64,000 bases of DNA from the NCBI GenBank assembly GCA_016165875.1, contig JABBOT010000001.1:33659011-33723010 (forward strand), read 5' to 3'. Shown piece by piece: positions 24,119 through 35,869 of the stretch (position 1 is its first letter; each line of letters begins with the position of its first letter). Origin of the DNA: Acanthopleura granulata (taxonomy: Eukaryota > Mollusca > Polyplacophora > Chitonida > Chitonidae). The notes below the pieces were generated by a model. It did not search any database, had not been told where the DNA came from, and worked only from the letters and a program-made list of their open reading frames with translations. Both the position numbers and the translations under genes were made by a program.

Positions 24119-24362
24119 GGAGGCCTCCGTGGCTCAGTCAGTTTGCGTGTTAGCACAGCGCAATAACCCGAAGCCTCTCACCAGTGCGGTCGCTGTGAGT
24201 TCGTCCAGCTCATGCTGGCTTCCTCTCCGGTCGTATGTGGGAAGGTCTGCCCGCAACCTGTGCATGGTTTCCTCTACTTGGTTTCCTCCCACCATAATGC
24301 TGACGGCCATCATATAAGTGAATATTCTTGAGTACGACGTAAAACACCAATGAAATAAATGA
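24119..24362 (+). mobile_element. SINE family 1, full length
   Basis: Starts AGGCCTCCGTGGCTCAGTCA and has the B-box-like GTGAGTTCGTCC near 24197. The central GCTGGCTTCCTCTCCGGTCG and GGGAAGGTCTGCC blocks are present, and it ends CACCAATGAAATAAATGAA. A minus-strand frame across it is a shadow. Confidence 0.88.
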
Positions 24363-26587
24363 ACAGAAGGCAGACCAGAAGCGTTGTTAACCACCCATAT
24401 TAAAGGGCATGACATATCCCAGTTATTTGACTTTAGTCTCAATTTTTTTTATTATTACCTAGTTATCCCTGCTGTATGAGCAAGGATGTTTTGTTCTGAC
24501 AGGACTTACACACATCTTTGATTCATTTTTTTAAATTATTTTTTCTAATTTCTAACTTGAGACAACAAATTTCCTTTCTGGAATGTAGAGGAAGAGAAAT
24601 CACAGTGAATTACTAGAATATGTAGAATAACCAGTAAAATAACAACAATTTGGGTATATGGCTTTTACTGAAGCATCATAAAGGAACATCAGTTTTGGAC
24701 AATCTAAAAAAGGACCCTTGCAACAAAATGGGAAATTGTTACGTGGTGCATGGTGCGGTAATGAAGAGTAATTTCTTCATGCAGAAAAACAGAAAACAGT
24801 TACTTTAATCTCAAATACAATTATTACACAACCAGTTTTTGAAAAGTTGAAATGATGCAATTCATTCTTCTTGTTTTGTTTGAAGACAAAAGTAAAGTCC
24901 CAAAATGTATATTTTAGTTAAGTCTCAAATATAACAAAACTGCACGGATCTTATACCGTTTATACGTCCAATGAGCGTATCCAAAAATATGTGCGTGCAG
25001 TTCACACTGTCAGTTCGATTTGACGTTCCACACATTGAGTCTCATATGGTAAACTTACACTGTGGGGATAGGAACAATATTACAGGTGTGTATCAGTTCA
25101 TTGTAATAACTGCCCCGAAAAGTCCAATCTTATATTCATGATACAATTCGTAAAACAAGACTTGCTTCAAATCAAACTTTTTTATTTAAAGTTCAAATCT
25201 ACATATTTATTTATTTGAAATCAACATGTATGCAAAAAATAAATGAAACTTTACATTTACCTCTGTGCACAGTAAACTCCCAAGACTTGCCATCTTTCTG
25301 ATTATGAGTATGCTATTTAGAATAATATATTCTTTTGACCAGTGAAAGGAATTGTCCCTAAAACATTTTTGATTGCTTTGCCAGTTTCTTATAAATTTAT
25401 TCTTCTAAATGACTTGATCCATAGCATTAAATAATGTAATTTACTCTAGGTTTTACATATTGGATATTGAATTGGCAAAAAAAGTCACCTCTGTTTGGTG
25501 ATTCTTAAACAGAACCAAACAATAATCAGCATAAACAATCTTGCCGTATACAATATGATAAAAAATATCATGGCACAAGCAAGAATGACATTTACATCGG
25601 CCGGTTTTCAAAAGGAACGCCAAAGCCGGTCAGCTGTATTTCACAATTTCACATTTTTCTTTCAATTCTCGTGGGTGAGAGCAGAGTCTAACTTTTACTT
25701 TTTGAGGCAGCTAAAGTCTCAAATGGGGTAGGCTGTTTTCTTAGCAGATTTCTTAGCTTGTGTTAATGTGACCTCATTATGATGGGTTGGGAAAGGAACA
25801 TTTGATGTCAATAAAATGATATCATGGTCCTGCTGCCGGGTGTTTTCACCATTTCTTGTCACAACAGCAATTGGTCACGTGAAAAAAATCACGGATTACA
25901 CTGACCTGCACCTTGTTTTGACTGCCATTTTACAGTAGATTAGTACACACAAGTTTGTTCTGTTGACAGTGTTGCTGAAGCAACCTCGTACTGTTTCTTT
26001 CTGTTATGGTAACTGCGTAAATCTACAGCATTTTTAATCATCACTTTAGACAGCCTCGCTGTACGTCCTTCACCTTGACCCTTCAGTTAGCGACCTTGAT
26101 CTCGGTAATAGCCGCCTTCACGCATGTGCTGACCTCCGAAGTAAAATCCTTGCATTTCGCAGTCTGTGGTTTTCACACTGAGACTGGTAGAAATGATGTA
26201 TACACATATGTACACACATGTTGTCTATAGAGCTCACTCCGTCTCCTCAGCGAACTGCATTCGCTATTGACAGTCCGACAGAACAGCTGAAGTTTCTTTG
26301 AACTCCAGCACCTGTTTTGACAGCACTACTTAAACAATCAGTGAATGTTAACCTGACTTGAAAAGTGTCAAAGAAATGACAGTATTTGATACATGTAAGT
26401 CCAGATATAATTTGATATATATACATCTAGGACTTTCAATATTCACCATTCAAATTGTATCTAATTAATTTTATTATGATATAGAAACCATTTTCTATTG
26501 CCTTCCTAAATTTGTATGTCCCAGCCTCAGACGACAAGCAATAACATAAGTTTATCAGCCATGGCTCAGACATGCACATCAACTGAA
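24363..26587. other. Unannotated DNA
   Basis: AT-rich sequence with no supported exon. A 78-codon plus frame at 25495-25731 has no splice support. Confidence 0.4.
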
Positions 26588-26778
26588 GGATTTATTAATT
26601 TATTTGATTGGTATTTTATGCTGTACTCAAGAATATTTCACTTATATGACGACGGCCAGCATTATTGTGGGAGGAAACCGGGGGGAAACCCACGACCATC
26701 CACAGGTTGCTGGCAGACCTTCCCACGTACGGCTGGAGATGAAGCTAGCATGAGCTGGGCTTGAACTCACAGTGGTCA
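26588..26778 (-). mobile_element. SINE family 1, head-truncated
   Basis: The tail is GATTTATTAATTTATTTGATTGG, and the body is well conserved up to GGGCTTGAACTCACAGTGG. The head and A-box are missing. Confidence 0.82.
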
Positions 26779-29206
26779 GTTGAAAGAGATTTACATTGTT
26801 ATCATTTAGATATACATTTAAGAGTATAGATTGGAAATGGAAATCGGAAATTTCGAGGATGTTCAGGATTTATTATTTATGTGGTCTGTCATGTAAATCA
26901 TAGGGGTGTACATGATGTCAGACAGGTTAATGGAGCTACCCAGAGCAAATCCCTGTACTACTTTGCACATTACGATGCTACAATCAATCCATCAAAGTTT
27001 ACCTGTAAACATTGGTTAAGGACTGATGATAATCAAAGGAATCTAGATGGTGAGCTGTTTAACTTACATTTCAATGCCTACGAGGTATTAAGTCATAGGT
27101 TATCATCACTTCATAAGGTGAGGACCTAACTGACCTATATATGGTTAGCCGTGTTCTCACAGAACAGTTATTATGAATGGAATAATTGTTCAAAAGGTTC
27201 AAAATTGTTCAATTGTTCAAAAACTGTATCAAAGTCAGCAACATGTACACGTATATTTCGTCTGTATACATGAGTAAGTTACCCCCAAAATTCTGTAAAA
27301 AAATTCAGTCGATTCATTTGATTGTTGTTGAACACCATGTTCACTAAGTTTTGACTTTACACACAATACCGGTCAGTTGAATGGTTGGAGAAAAGTGAAG
27401 ATTACACCATGAATGTGACATGTAAGTGTCTTTTAAGGTATATGCCAATGCGTCATGATGACCTGTGTATAATATATTCACGTCTTTTGATGCAAATTTA
27501 TTCCTTGAATATGATTTCACCATGCCAATGTGTCATGCTTGTATCTAAAGCAGCCATATCACTCTGGTTTAAATTTAATAACATTTCCTACGAAAAAAAA
27601 ATCCATGAATAAGTGCAACTGTAAAAACCCACGTTTCATGAATGAACCATAACTGTATGCTAGCTTGTTAGAAGGAACGGCAGTATCGAAACTTCTATTG
27701 TCAACTGAAATTATACATGTGCACAATTCTCCTCCCCCCCCACCCCTCAACACCCCCTATCCCTCAGCCCCCGCTAACCAATACCAGCATTCATATCTCT
27801 GGGGCTCAAAATAAGCACGTCTTTAGATTGACACAAAACACCCTGTCCACATACTTGGGTATATACTAACCAGTGAGCAAGGGTGCACAGGCTTGACTGC
27901 CACGGTCAGTTGTCTTAGGCCATTGGCAGAAAGACTTTCCAAGACATACTTCCTTCCGTCAAATTACCAGCTTTCTATTTCACACACTGACAGGTACAGA
28001 CTGATAATTGATGCAGGGGTATTACTGTCACGTTTCTATAGCACTGATCCCTTTTCTATGGATATCCAATCAATATCAGCAATTAGTTCACGCGCATGTA
28101 TGCTCTATCCTCGGGGGCTGTGGACTCCAGAACTGCCAAGCTCAAACCAGCCTGCAAAATTCCTCTTCAAATCTTCAAACAAACAGTCAAAGGGTTCTCC
28201 TGACGCTGTCATCCTACTACAAACTTAACTGAACAGCCATTTGAAAGAATAAAACCCACAAATACCTAGGCTTAAGAACTGAATGCATGTAATCCAGCCA
28301 AATCCCGTGACATTAAAGCATCTCTGATAATGTTTTTTGCCACCCGGCAACAATGCATCATGAATAAGCTTCCTTGATGGACAAGGAGAAATTCAACAGA
28401 ATTTTCAGGGAATATTTTGCAAAAAAGCAAAAATTCAGAACAAAACTTCTAATCATGCATGGTATCATGGTTTTAATCCAACTGGTAAAGATCTGCAGGA
28501 TCATTTTGTTGCAACCGTACTTTAATCTGCAGCGGTACAGCTATCTCCGACTCGATCAGGTACACTGTGAGCGGGTCAAGCTTCTGCGGTTAGCGTGACA
28601 CGATGTCATGTGACCGACCTAACTTGTCCGGAATCTCTAAGAACCACTTGGCAAATTACACAGTGACCAACGGCAACAAGATATCAGCAAAGTACTCATA
28701 TGTCCGCCCGCACCCAAGCATGTCTGTGTCTATTCAGCCACTGATACACATTTAATATTTACAACAACCTAGCGCAACCAGAATCCGAGAGTGAACTGTT
28801 TCCCTTAAATGTAGAAAATCATGTAATTCCTGGTACAAAAATAACGCAGATTAAAAGCAATGAATTGTGCGGCCACAAAATCTGAGGCTTGTCGGCTTCA
28901 ATGATTCATCACTGGCAATGCAAATATAAAACAGGCTTTTGGCTTAACAGATGACGCAAATCATCTCACACTGAAGTTTGTTGACTGGTTCATTTTTACC
29001 TGGTTCTGGGATGGTCAACAATCTGTTATATTGAGATGGAACACATGTAACTGTTACCACTATAAATGGTTCTCTACTTTCACATGCACAGTGCTTCTTG
29101 TAACTAGGTTAATCCTAGTCAGACTGAATCTGCCTCAGAAATTATCCCTTTTAGATATTATTAAAGCTAACAGTATTTATCAAAAATAAATGAAGCCTAC
29201 AATACA
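26779..29206. other. Unannotated DNA with a few medium frames
   Basis: A plus frame of 82 codons at 26881-27129 contains possible donors (AATCTAGATG|GTGAGC and CATAAG|GTGAGG) but no good acceptor or family match. A frame of 111 codons at 27893-28228 has no other support. A C-rich run lies at 27727-27775. Confidence 0.35.
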
Positions 29207-29251
29207 TATGTATATATATATGAATATATATATATATATGTGTGTGTGTGT
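29207..29251. repeat. TA/TG microsatellite
   Basis: Compound run of ATATATAT followed by GTGTGTGTGTG. Confidence 0.9.
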
Positions 29252-29734
29252 TGGGTTTGATTTTATATTCTTATATATGATAGCACCTTTAGTCACAAAT
29301 TACAAATGGGGGTCATTTGTCTAAAGTTATTAGCGATTCAAACAACAATATTAAAGGGCCTAAAATGCTACCCATTACTATAAAGTTTCGCACTTTTCCT
29401 GATTCTGAGAGTTCTACTGACCTTTGATGTTTGTTTGGAAGGTAGGATGACATTATATTTCAGCATCAAAAGCAATATTTTACGCTTTTAAAATCGCAAG
29501 AACAGAAACTGCTTTTTTTTTTTCATGTATATCTGCAATATGCCAGATATACAAATACTGCCCATGTAGGTGGTTATTTCAATACTGCTTTTGATGAAAA
29601 CCATCCCTAACAAACGAAAAACAATGCTGAAACCAGGAGGATTCTCATAGCTGAACAAAAATTAAGGTGATTTTTTTTCGATAAGCGTTTTATCAACATT
29701 TAGAAACATGTCCTTTCCTGTATTTAACTGTAGA

Positions 29735-29812
29735 TAGTCGTGGGATTTCCATGGGCTCTGCCAGCTTTCCTCCAACCATATAATGCTGGCAAATTAATAA
29801 ATAAAATTCTTG
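29735..29812 (+). mobile_element. SINE family 1, 3' fragment
   Basis: GTCGTGGGATTTCCATGGGC, TTTCCTCCAACCATATAATG and AATTAATAAATAAAA match the 3' end of the family with an internal deletion. Confidence 0.65.
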
Positions 29813-30274
29813 TAGTCTAAGTGTAAACTGTAACAACTTCATGTACAGAACCAGATGGACCTATGCAGCTAAAGAAGATGGATGTATTTGTTTCTATGCA
29901 GGGTACACGTTAACTGTACAGAGCATAATAACAGTCAATTTTGAATCATACAGTATACCCCTCCAGCATTCAACAACATTATAACCATTGACATATCGGA
30001 TTAATCTGTTCAGGAGATATATCATCTTTCAGAGATGCAGAGGCAGAAACTTGATACTGACAGATGGTCACCTATGATCTCATTCTTTACCATATCGTCT
30101 TTTTTGGAGCATATTGTAAAGGTGATCAGCTTACACATGTACTTTGTGTTGGTGGGTCACCCTGCCATTTTGATATTTAATGTATTGTATGGACAGATTA
30201 CCCCGAAAGCCTGAGTGAAAAGGCTGGTACTAACATTGTGCTGTCATCATGATTTACAAAATACTCTTCCCCAG
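29813..30274. other. Unannotated DNA
   Basis: No feature was identified. Confidence 0.4.
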
Positions 30275-30368
30275 GAGAAGCCCGCTTAAGTCGGATGATT
30301 ACAGCCCCTGCGCCCCAGTCATGGCCTCAGGTGGTCTCGGCTGGATCAGAGAAGCACTGCGCTATTAA
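30275..30368 (+). CDS. Weak candidate terminal exon
   Basis: A GC-rich island follows TACTCTTCCCCAG, a good acceptor. From it one frame (entered after one base) reads SPLKSDDYSPCAPV...GLGWIREALRY and stops at TAA (30366-30368). It would be a 30-residue C-terminus entered in phase 2. No upstream exon with the matching phase was found, and no nearby AATAAA follows. The island continues GC-rich to about 30430, so a non-coding element is equally possible. Confidence 0.22.
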
Positions 30369-31458
30369 GAGCTGACGGGGAAGGGGCACTCGTCACTGAT
30401 ACCTCGTTAGCTGGCCAGCTCTCCTCAGTACCCAGGTGTATTCCCACACATCCTATTACCCAGTTGACATGAGCAAAGAGGTCTGTAATACCCGGAACAA
30501 GCCGGCAAAAACATGAAAGGCAACGGATTACGGGTTGCCGGACGAGATTTTCACTGTCAATATTTACAGAAGTCGTAACTTGCAGTCATGTGAAGTATTA
30601 GGATAGAGAGAGAGTAATAACATTTAATACTAGTGTTTGACATAAACCAGTGCTTCAAATTGATTACATTCCTCCTAGGCAGCCAATCTATCGGAAAACG
30701 GGTAAATGTATGCCCAATGGGTGTTTGCCTAAAACCTTACCCTCCCCAACACCAAACACGAAAACCTCTAAAAAACAAACCAAACAAAAAAAAAAAGAAA
30801 AAAAAAAAAATAAAAAGAAGAAAAAGAATGACCTCAATCTCTCTATGTCCTCTGGTTTATTAGGCCTACATATTCCCTTTGAAAGCATAAGATGCAGGGA
30901 AACTTTAATCTCTGCAACCTGAATAATCATTTTACTTCAGATTACACCGGTTCTTTGTTGAAGAAAAAAAAAATGAATTGACTTCAGGCTAAAATACATA
31001 CATTCAAGTCACCAGACAGAGGAACCATATGAGAACACAGCCGTCACTCTAGTCTGCTGAACAATCAGAGGAATCCAGATCACTTGCCAGCGGCTGTTCA
31101 TGCCAGAATTTCCATCCTGTTGAAAGTGATTTGGTAAATCCTTTGTCGAAGATTCAGAAGAGTTTCAGCTTTATACAATAGTATGTGAACTCTGCATAAT
31201 TTAAATAAATGTTTACTTTTTACATAAACAACACACCATCACTCAACTATATTTTTCAATGGCTGGGGCATCAGAGAAGAAATTATCCAACATCTCGCCT
31301 ACACTACATGCATTCCATTAAGCAACTCCCAAATAAATTCTTCATGTTTAGAAATGAGTCGCTGATGAAGCATACATTCTTCATACCATTTGTCATCATG
31401 ACTGTTCAGAAATGCATGAACTTCAATAATGCAACACCTCTACGAAACTGAAGGATGG
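30369..31458. other. Unannotated DNA
   Basis: The GC-rich tail of the island is followed by AT-rich DNA with an A-rich stretch at 30785-30830. Short frames over the A-rich run are artefacts. Confidence 0.4.
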
Positions 31459-31516
31459 CTTCTGGGCCATTACGCTGCGCCAGTGTGATAATCAACTGAA
31501 CCACAGAGGCCCCCAT
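31459..31516 (-). mobile_element. SINE family 1, head fragment
   Basis: TCTGGGCCATTACGCTGCGC and CAACTGAACCACAGAGGCCC match the tRNA-like head in reverse. The body and tail are absent. Confidence 0.65.
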
Positions 31517-32514
31517 CCAGCATACAGGCTGCCCACAATGCAACAGTCATTACTGTATCCGATGTAGTTCCTACCTACATTATTGTACAAAAAATCCATT
31601 ACCAAAGTAAAATGTCAAAGTGTTCACCACATATTTTTTGGTGTCTGTTTTCTTCTTTTTTTTTTTTTGTTGTTAAGAGAAGCAGATGTGTAACAAGTAC
31701 AGACAACAGCTACACTTTCATCCAAAGCAAGCTGATACTTAGCGGCACATTAGATCTATCTAAAACTGATGTTCAAACTGGTGTAGCATGTCTGCACACA
31801 TCTGATTCTCAAAAATTCAGTTGGTCAACAATGCAACGGCCCTGTCAAATGTCAACCTTCTCAACAATGTGTTAACAATGAATCATCTCTGGATAAAGCA
31901 GCCCCGTCAACAATTCCACAGGTCTGTTAAAAAGAAAAAAAAAATCAACAACTGATGCAACATGTCCATTTGTATGAAGAAAAAAAAATAATACATTGTG
32001 AATTCGGCGAAGTCACGAATGCAGACAAAAAGGAACATGGAGGGAGTGAAACAACGTATTAAGTTGCAAACAATATCAACATGAAGTAAACTGCATGTAT
32101 AGTCCACCAGAGTCCAACGCTAGGTCAATATCTGTCTATCTTCAGTAGATAGAGAGTTCCTGGTAAATATAATCCTGCTTTCAAGCCAGTTATCGGGTTA
32201 CAGAACTGTGGTAAACACTGCAGAGGGTAAACAGGCTGAGGATCGATAGGCCACAGTCAAGTATAGCATTTGCCCTAAAGCTGGTTACCCAATGAGCAGA
32301 AATAAACTCTCAGTGCTGATGCTGAATTAAAACAGAGCCTCATTCCATCAAACTCCAAATCCCAACACAGACGGCAAATAATGACTAAAACACACAATGA
32401 AGAAATTCCGTGCCAAAGTCAATTATTTTTGTGTTATTTAGAGAAATTCTAGACTTCATGCAAGTGTATACCTTTTAGGGCACCATGCAGACAAGGAAAC
32501 CAAAGAACACACTC
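31517..32514. other. Unannotated DNA
   Basis: AT-rich with T- and A-runs at 31650-31670 and 31930-31990. Degenerate short motifs around TCAACAATG repeat near 31827-31915. No gene is supported. Confidence 0.4.
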
Positions 32515-33880
32515 CCTGCTCAGGAAAAAGAGCCTTTTACAGGACAAGGAATCTTTTACAAGACAAGACAAGGAAGCTGGTAGAGGACAAGGAACTGTAT
32601 AAAGGACAAAGAACATATAGAGGACAAGGGAGCCTTGAACAGGACAAGGAAATACTTACAAGGCAAACAAATTTGATAAGACAAAAAAACTTTTTACAGC
32701 TGACGCAGGGTGTTTTGCAGGATATGGACACTTTTACAAGACAAGGAAGCTCTTACAGGCCAAAGAAACTCTTACAGGACAAGGAATACTGTAAGCATAA
32801 GGAACCCTTTAAGGAACATTTTATGAGACAAAGAACAATGTACAGGACAAGAAACCAAGCAGAGGACAAGGAACCAGGTGGAGGACAAGAAACCACAGGG
32901 CAGACAAGGAACCAGGTAGAGGACAAGAAACCACAGGGCAGACAAGGAACCAGGTAGAGGACAAGAAACCACAGGGCAGACAAGGAACCAGGTAGAGGAC
33001 AGGAAACCACAGGGCAGAAAAGGAACCATGTAGAGGACAAGAAACCACAGGGCAGACAAGGAACCATGTAGAGGACAAGAAACCACAGGGCAGACAAGGA
33101 ACCAGGCATGGGAAAAGAAACCATGCAGAGGACAAGGAGCCATGTAGAGGACAAGGAACCACAGGGCAGACAAGGAACCATGTAGAGGACAAGAAACCAC
33201 AGGGCAGGCAAGAAACCATGCAGAGGACAAGGAACCATGTAGAGGACAAGAAACCACAGGGCAGACAAGAAACTATGCAGAGGACAAGGAACCATGTAGA
33301 GGACAAGAAACCACAGGGCAGACAAGGAACCATGTAGAGGACAAGAAACCACAGGGCAGACAAGGAACCATGTAGAGGACAAGAAACCACAGGGCAGACA
33401 AGGAACCAGGCACGGGAAAAGAAACCATGCAGAGGACAAGGAGCCATGTAGAAGACATGGAGTCAGGTTGAAGACACGGAGTCAGGTAGAGGACAAGGAA
33501 ACAAAGTAAAAGATAAGGAATCCGGTAGAGGGCAAGGAGCCTGGTAGAGGACAAGAAACCAGGCAGAGGACAAGGAGCCAGGTAGAGGACAAGGAGCCAT
33601 GTACAGACCAAGGAACCTGACAGAGGGCAAAGAACCAGACAGAGGATAAGAAACCAGGCAGGGGACAAGGAGCCAGGTAGAGGACAAGGAACCAGGTAAA
33701 GCATAAGGAGCCATGTAGAGTACAAGGAATCAGGCACAGGACAAGAAACCATGTACAGGACATGGAACCTTTACTGGACAAGGAATCAGAGAGATGAAAG
33801 GAACCAGGCAGAGAACAAGAAATCATGTACAGGGCAAGGAACATTCACATCTATGACAAGAAACCATGCGTAGGGCAATG
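32515..33880. repeat. 19-bp minisatellite with 38-bp dimer core
   Basis: The basic unit is near GACAAGGAACCATGTAGAG (19 bp). Between about 32870 and 33420 two diverged units alternate, one ending CCATGTAGAG and one ending CCACAGGGCA, giving a regular 38-bp period. The flanks are single-unit and more diverged. A block containing GGCAYGGGAAAAGAAACCAT (33104-33123 and 33409-33428) repeats about 305 bp apart (8 dimers), so larger blocks were copied too. Long minus frames here (up to 228 codons, repeating LSALWFLVLYMVP) come from the repeat. Confidence 0.92.
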
Positions 33881-35274
33881 AACCCTGTACATGGCAGTGG
33901 ACCACGCTTAACTGCTCTGACATAAGCCACCTGCCCTACATGGCCTTGGGGAACTGTACAGACGTCTGAGACAATGTCAGAATTACATGTAAGCAGCAGT
34001 TAGGACAGCCCTGGAATATTTCAAGTCTCTGGGCAGGTAAAATACCTGGTAAACGTAGACACACCTCTAAATATAGATGTGGTGTACTGTAAATACTCTC
34101 CCACGATGAAACCATAGGCTTTGGAGATACTTAATAGGCTGAAACAATTACAGTGACCAATAATGATACCTGGCAGGTTCCCAAGGACTACATGTTGCAA
34201 CAGCAAAACCAATACAATGGTAATCTGAGTACTTAATTACAAATGTTGGCTGAATTCTTTTTTAATCACTTGATCTGACATGGCTGACGTCAGATGAGCA
34301 CTTCCCTTGATTACCTATCATCATAAAAAAACAATTGGCTTGTGTTATGCTTTCCCGCCCTTTTTTTTTTCATTCTCTGATGATTATTACAGCAATCAAT
34401 AGCTGTTAAGTAAAATTTCAATAAGTGGAGATATATTCCACAGAGATGACAGCCATGACATATCTGAATTGACTCTCATTATGCCCACTGATTGCATGCA
34501 TCCTCAATATATATTCGATGGGGTAGCTAGGATATGGAAGTTCTTAGAACACTTATTATACCAGAGATCATGTAGCACTGATCAGAATCTTACAAGGGCC
34601 ATCTAACATTAAGTATGGCATTGTATTTAACTCATCTTCTCATTCAATAGCACACTGTGACTTGGGTTCACACTTGAAGGCAGTGACTTTATTGATCCAG
34701 ATATGATGAAAACGTTCTTCGCTGAACCCAAATAATCGGTGAAATACTCAAGCTTCCCTAAGTATTCAACGCTGCACATCACCTAGACACCTATTTCTTT
34801 CCCTGGTGTTGGGACCGTAGGTAAACTGAAGGCCCACACCAATTCATGTCTGAGACAGAAAACGACTGACTTCACCTTGACATGTACACATAAACAACAC
34901 AATAATACTAATTTTGATTGTCACTCAATATTTACACAGCTAATCCACCTTAATATCATGGATAACAAATTTTACTTTTCTGAAAGTGAACACCCTTTGT
35001 TAAATAGGTAATTTCATAGATTAGATTAATGATATTGCACCAGTTTTCCACCATTTTGTTGGCAGACACCTGTACGTTTATGTATATAAAGATACTGTGC
35101 AATGTGGTCTGAACTGTTTGGCTTATACTCACAGGGTTTGCCTAACTCCAATAATAAAAACTTGCTGAAAAACACAAAACCAGCCAGTTGGTTTCATGCG
35201 ACTGAGAACATCTTGCACACCTGAGACCTCATCACATCTCTGTTACAACACAGATTTTTGTTTGGAACGTTTCA
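33881..35274. other. Unannotated DNA
   Basis: No frame above 65 codons and no repeat beyond simple T-runs. Confidence 0.4.
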
Positions 35275-35400
35275 CCATGGTCTCGCCATCAGCAGATGGT
35301 TGTAGGCCTGCCTGATTTCCTTCCAACATAATGCTGGTCGCCATCTTATATAAAGCGAAATATACGTGGAGGCAGCGTAAAATACCAATTAAATAAATAT
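35275..35400 (+). mobile_element. SINE family 1, 3' half
   Basis: GATTTCCTTCCAACATAATG, CTGGTCGCCATCTTATA, GAAATATACGTGGAGGCAGC and ACCAATTAAATAAATA match the 3' half of the family. The copy is diverged. Confidence 0.75.
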
Positions 35401-35869
35401 ATACCCTGTATAAATATTGACATCAAACACCTAATTAAGCTTTCCATAAAAGTACAGTTTCCTTTATTCTTTTTCTTTAAAATGCCCATAATACATATTT
35501 TTCACCATCGTTGCATCTTTTTTGGTTCTTAAATATAAGATATCAGTGTCTGAGTAAGTTTGAAACGACTGCTTAAGGTATTGAAACTCACTGGTTGCTG
35601 TCTATTACCAAACACTGAAACTACAGATGCATTTAGATATAGGTACACACATTAAAATAACGAGACAGATGGTATCACCAACATTTTGACAGTATCACAA
35701 TTATGTCTTTGGGTGATAGGTTTTTGAAAATCACTAATTGCTGTGTATCACCAAACACTGAAATTTCAGATGCATTTAGATGTAACAAGTAACACTCACT
35801 TTAAGAAGAGACAGATGATATCATCAGCACTTAGATGGAACCACCAGCAGGTGGACAAGCCTTTGGACA
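35401..35869. other. Spacer before the 60-bp array
   Basis: Two related segments (CACTGGTTGCTGTCTATTAC at 35590 and CACTAATTGCTGTGTATCAC at 35732, both followed by CAAACACTGAAAYT and GATGCATTTAGAT) show a diverged duplication of about 140 bp at the edge of the array. Confidence 0.5.

Noticed and set aside
32753..33447. Minus-strand frames up to 228 codons with repeating hydrophobic motif
   Set aside because: The 19/38-bp minisatellite gives three long overlapping frames in different phases, a repeat signature rather than a membrane protein.
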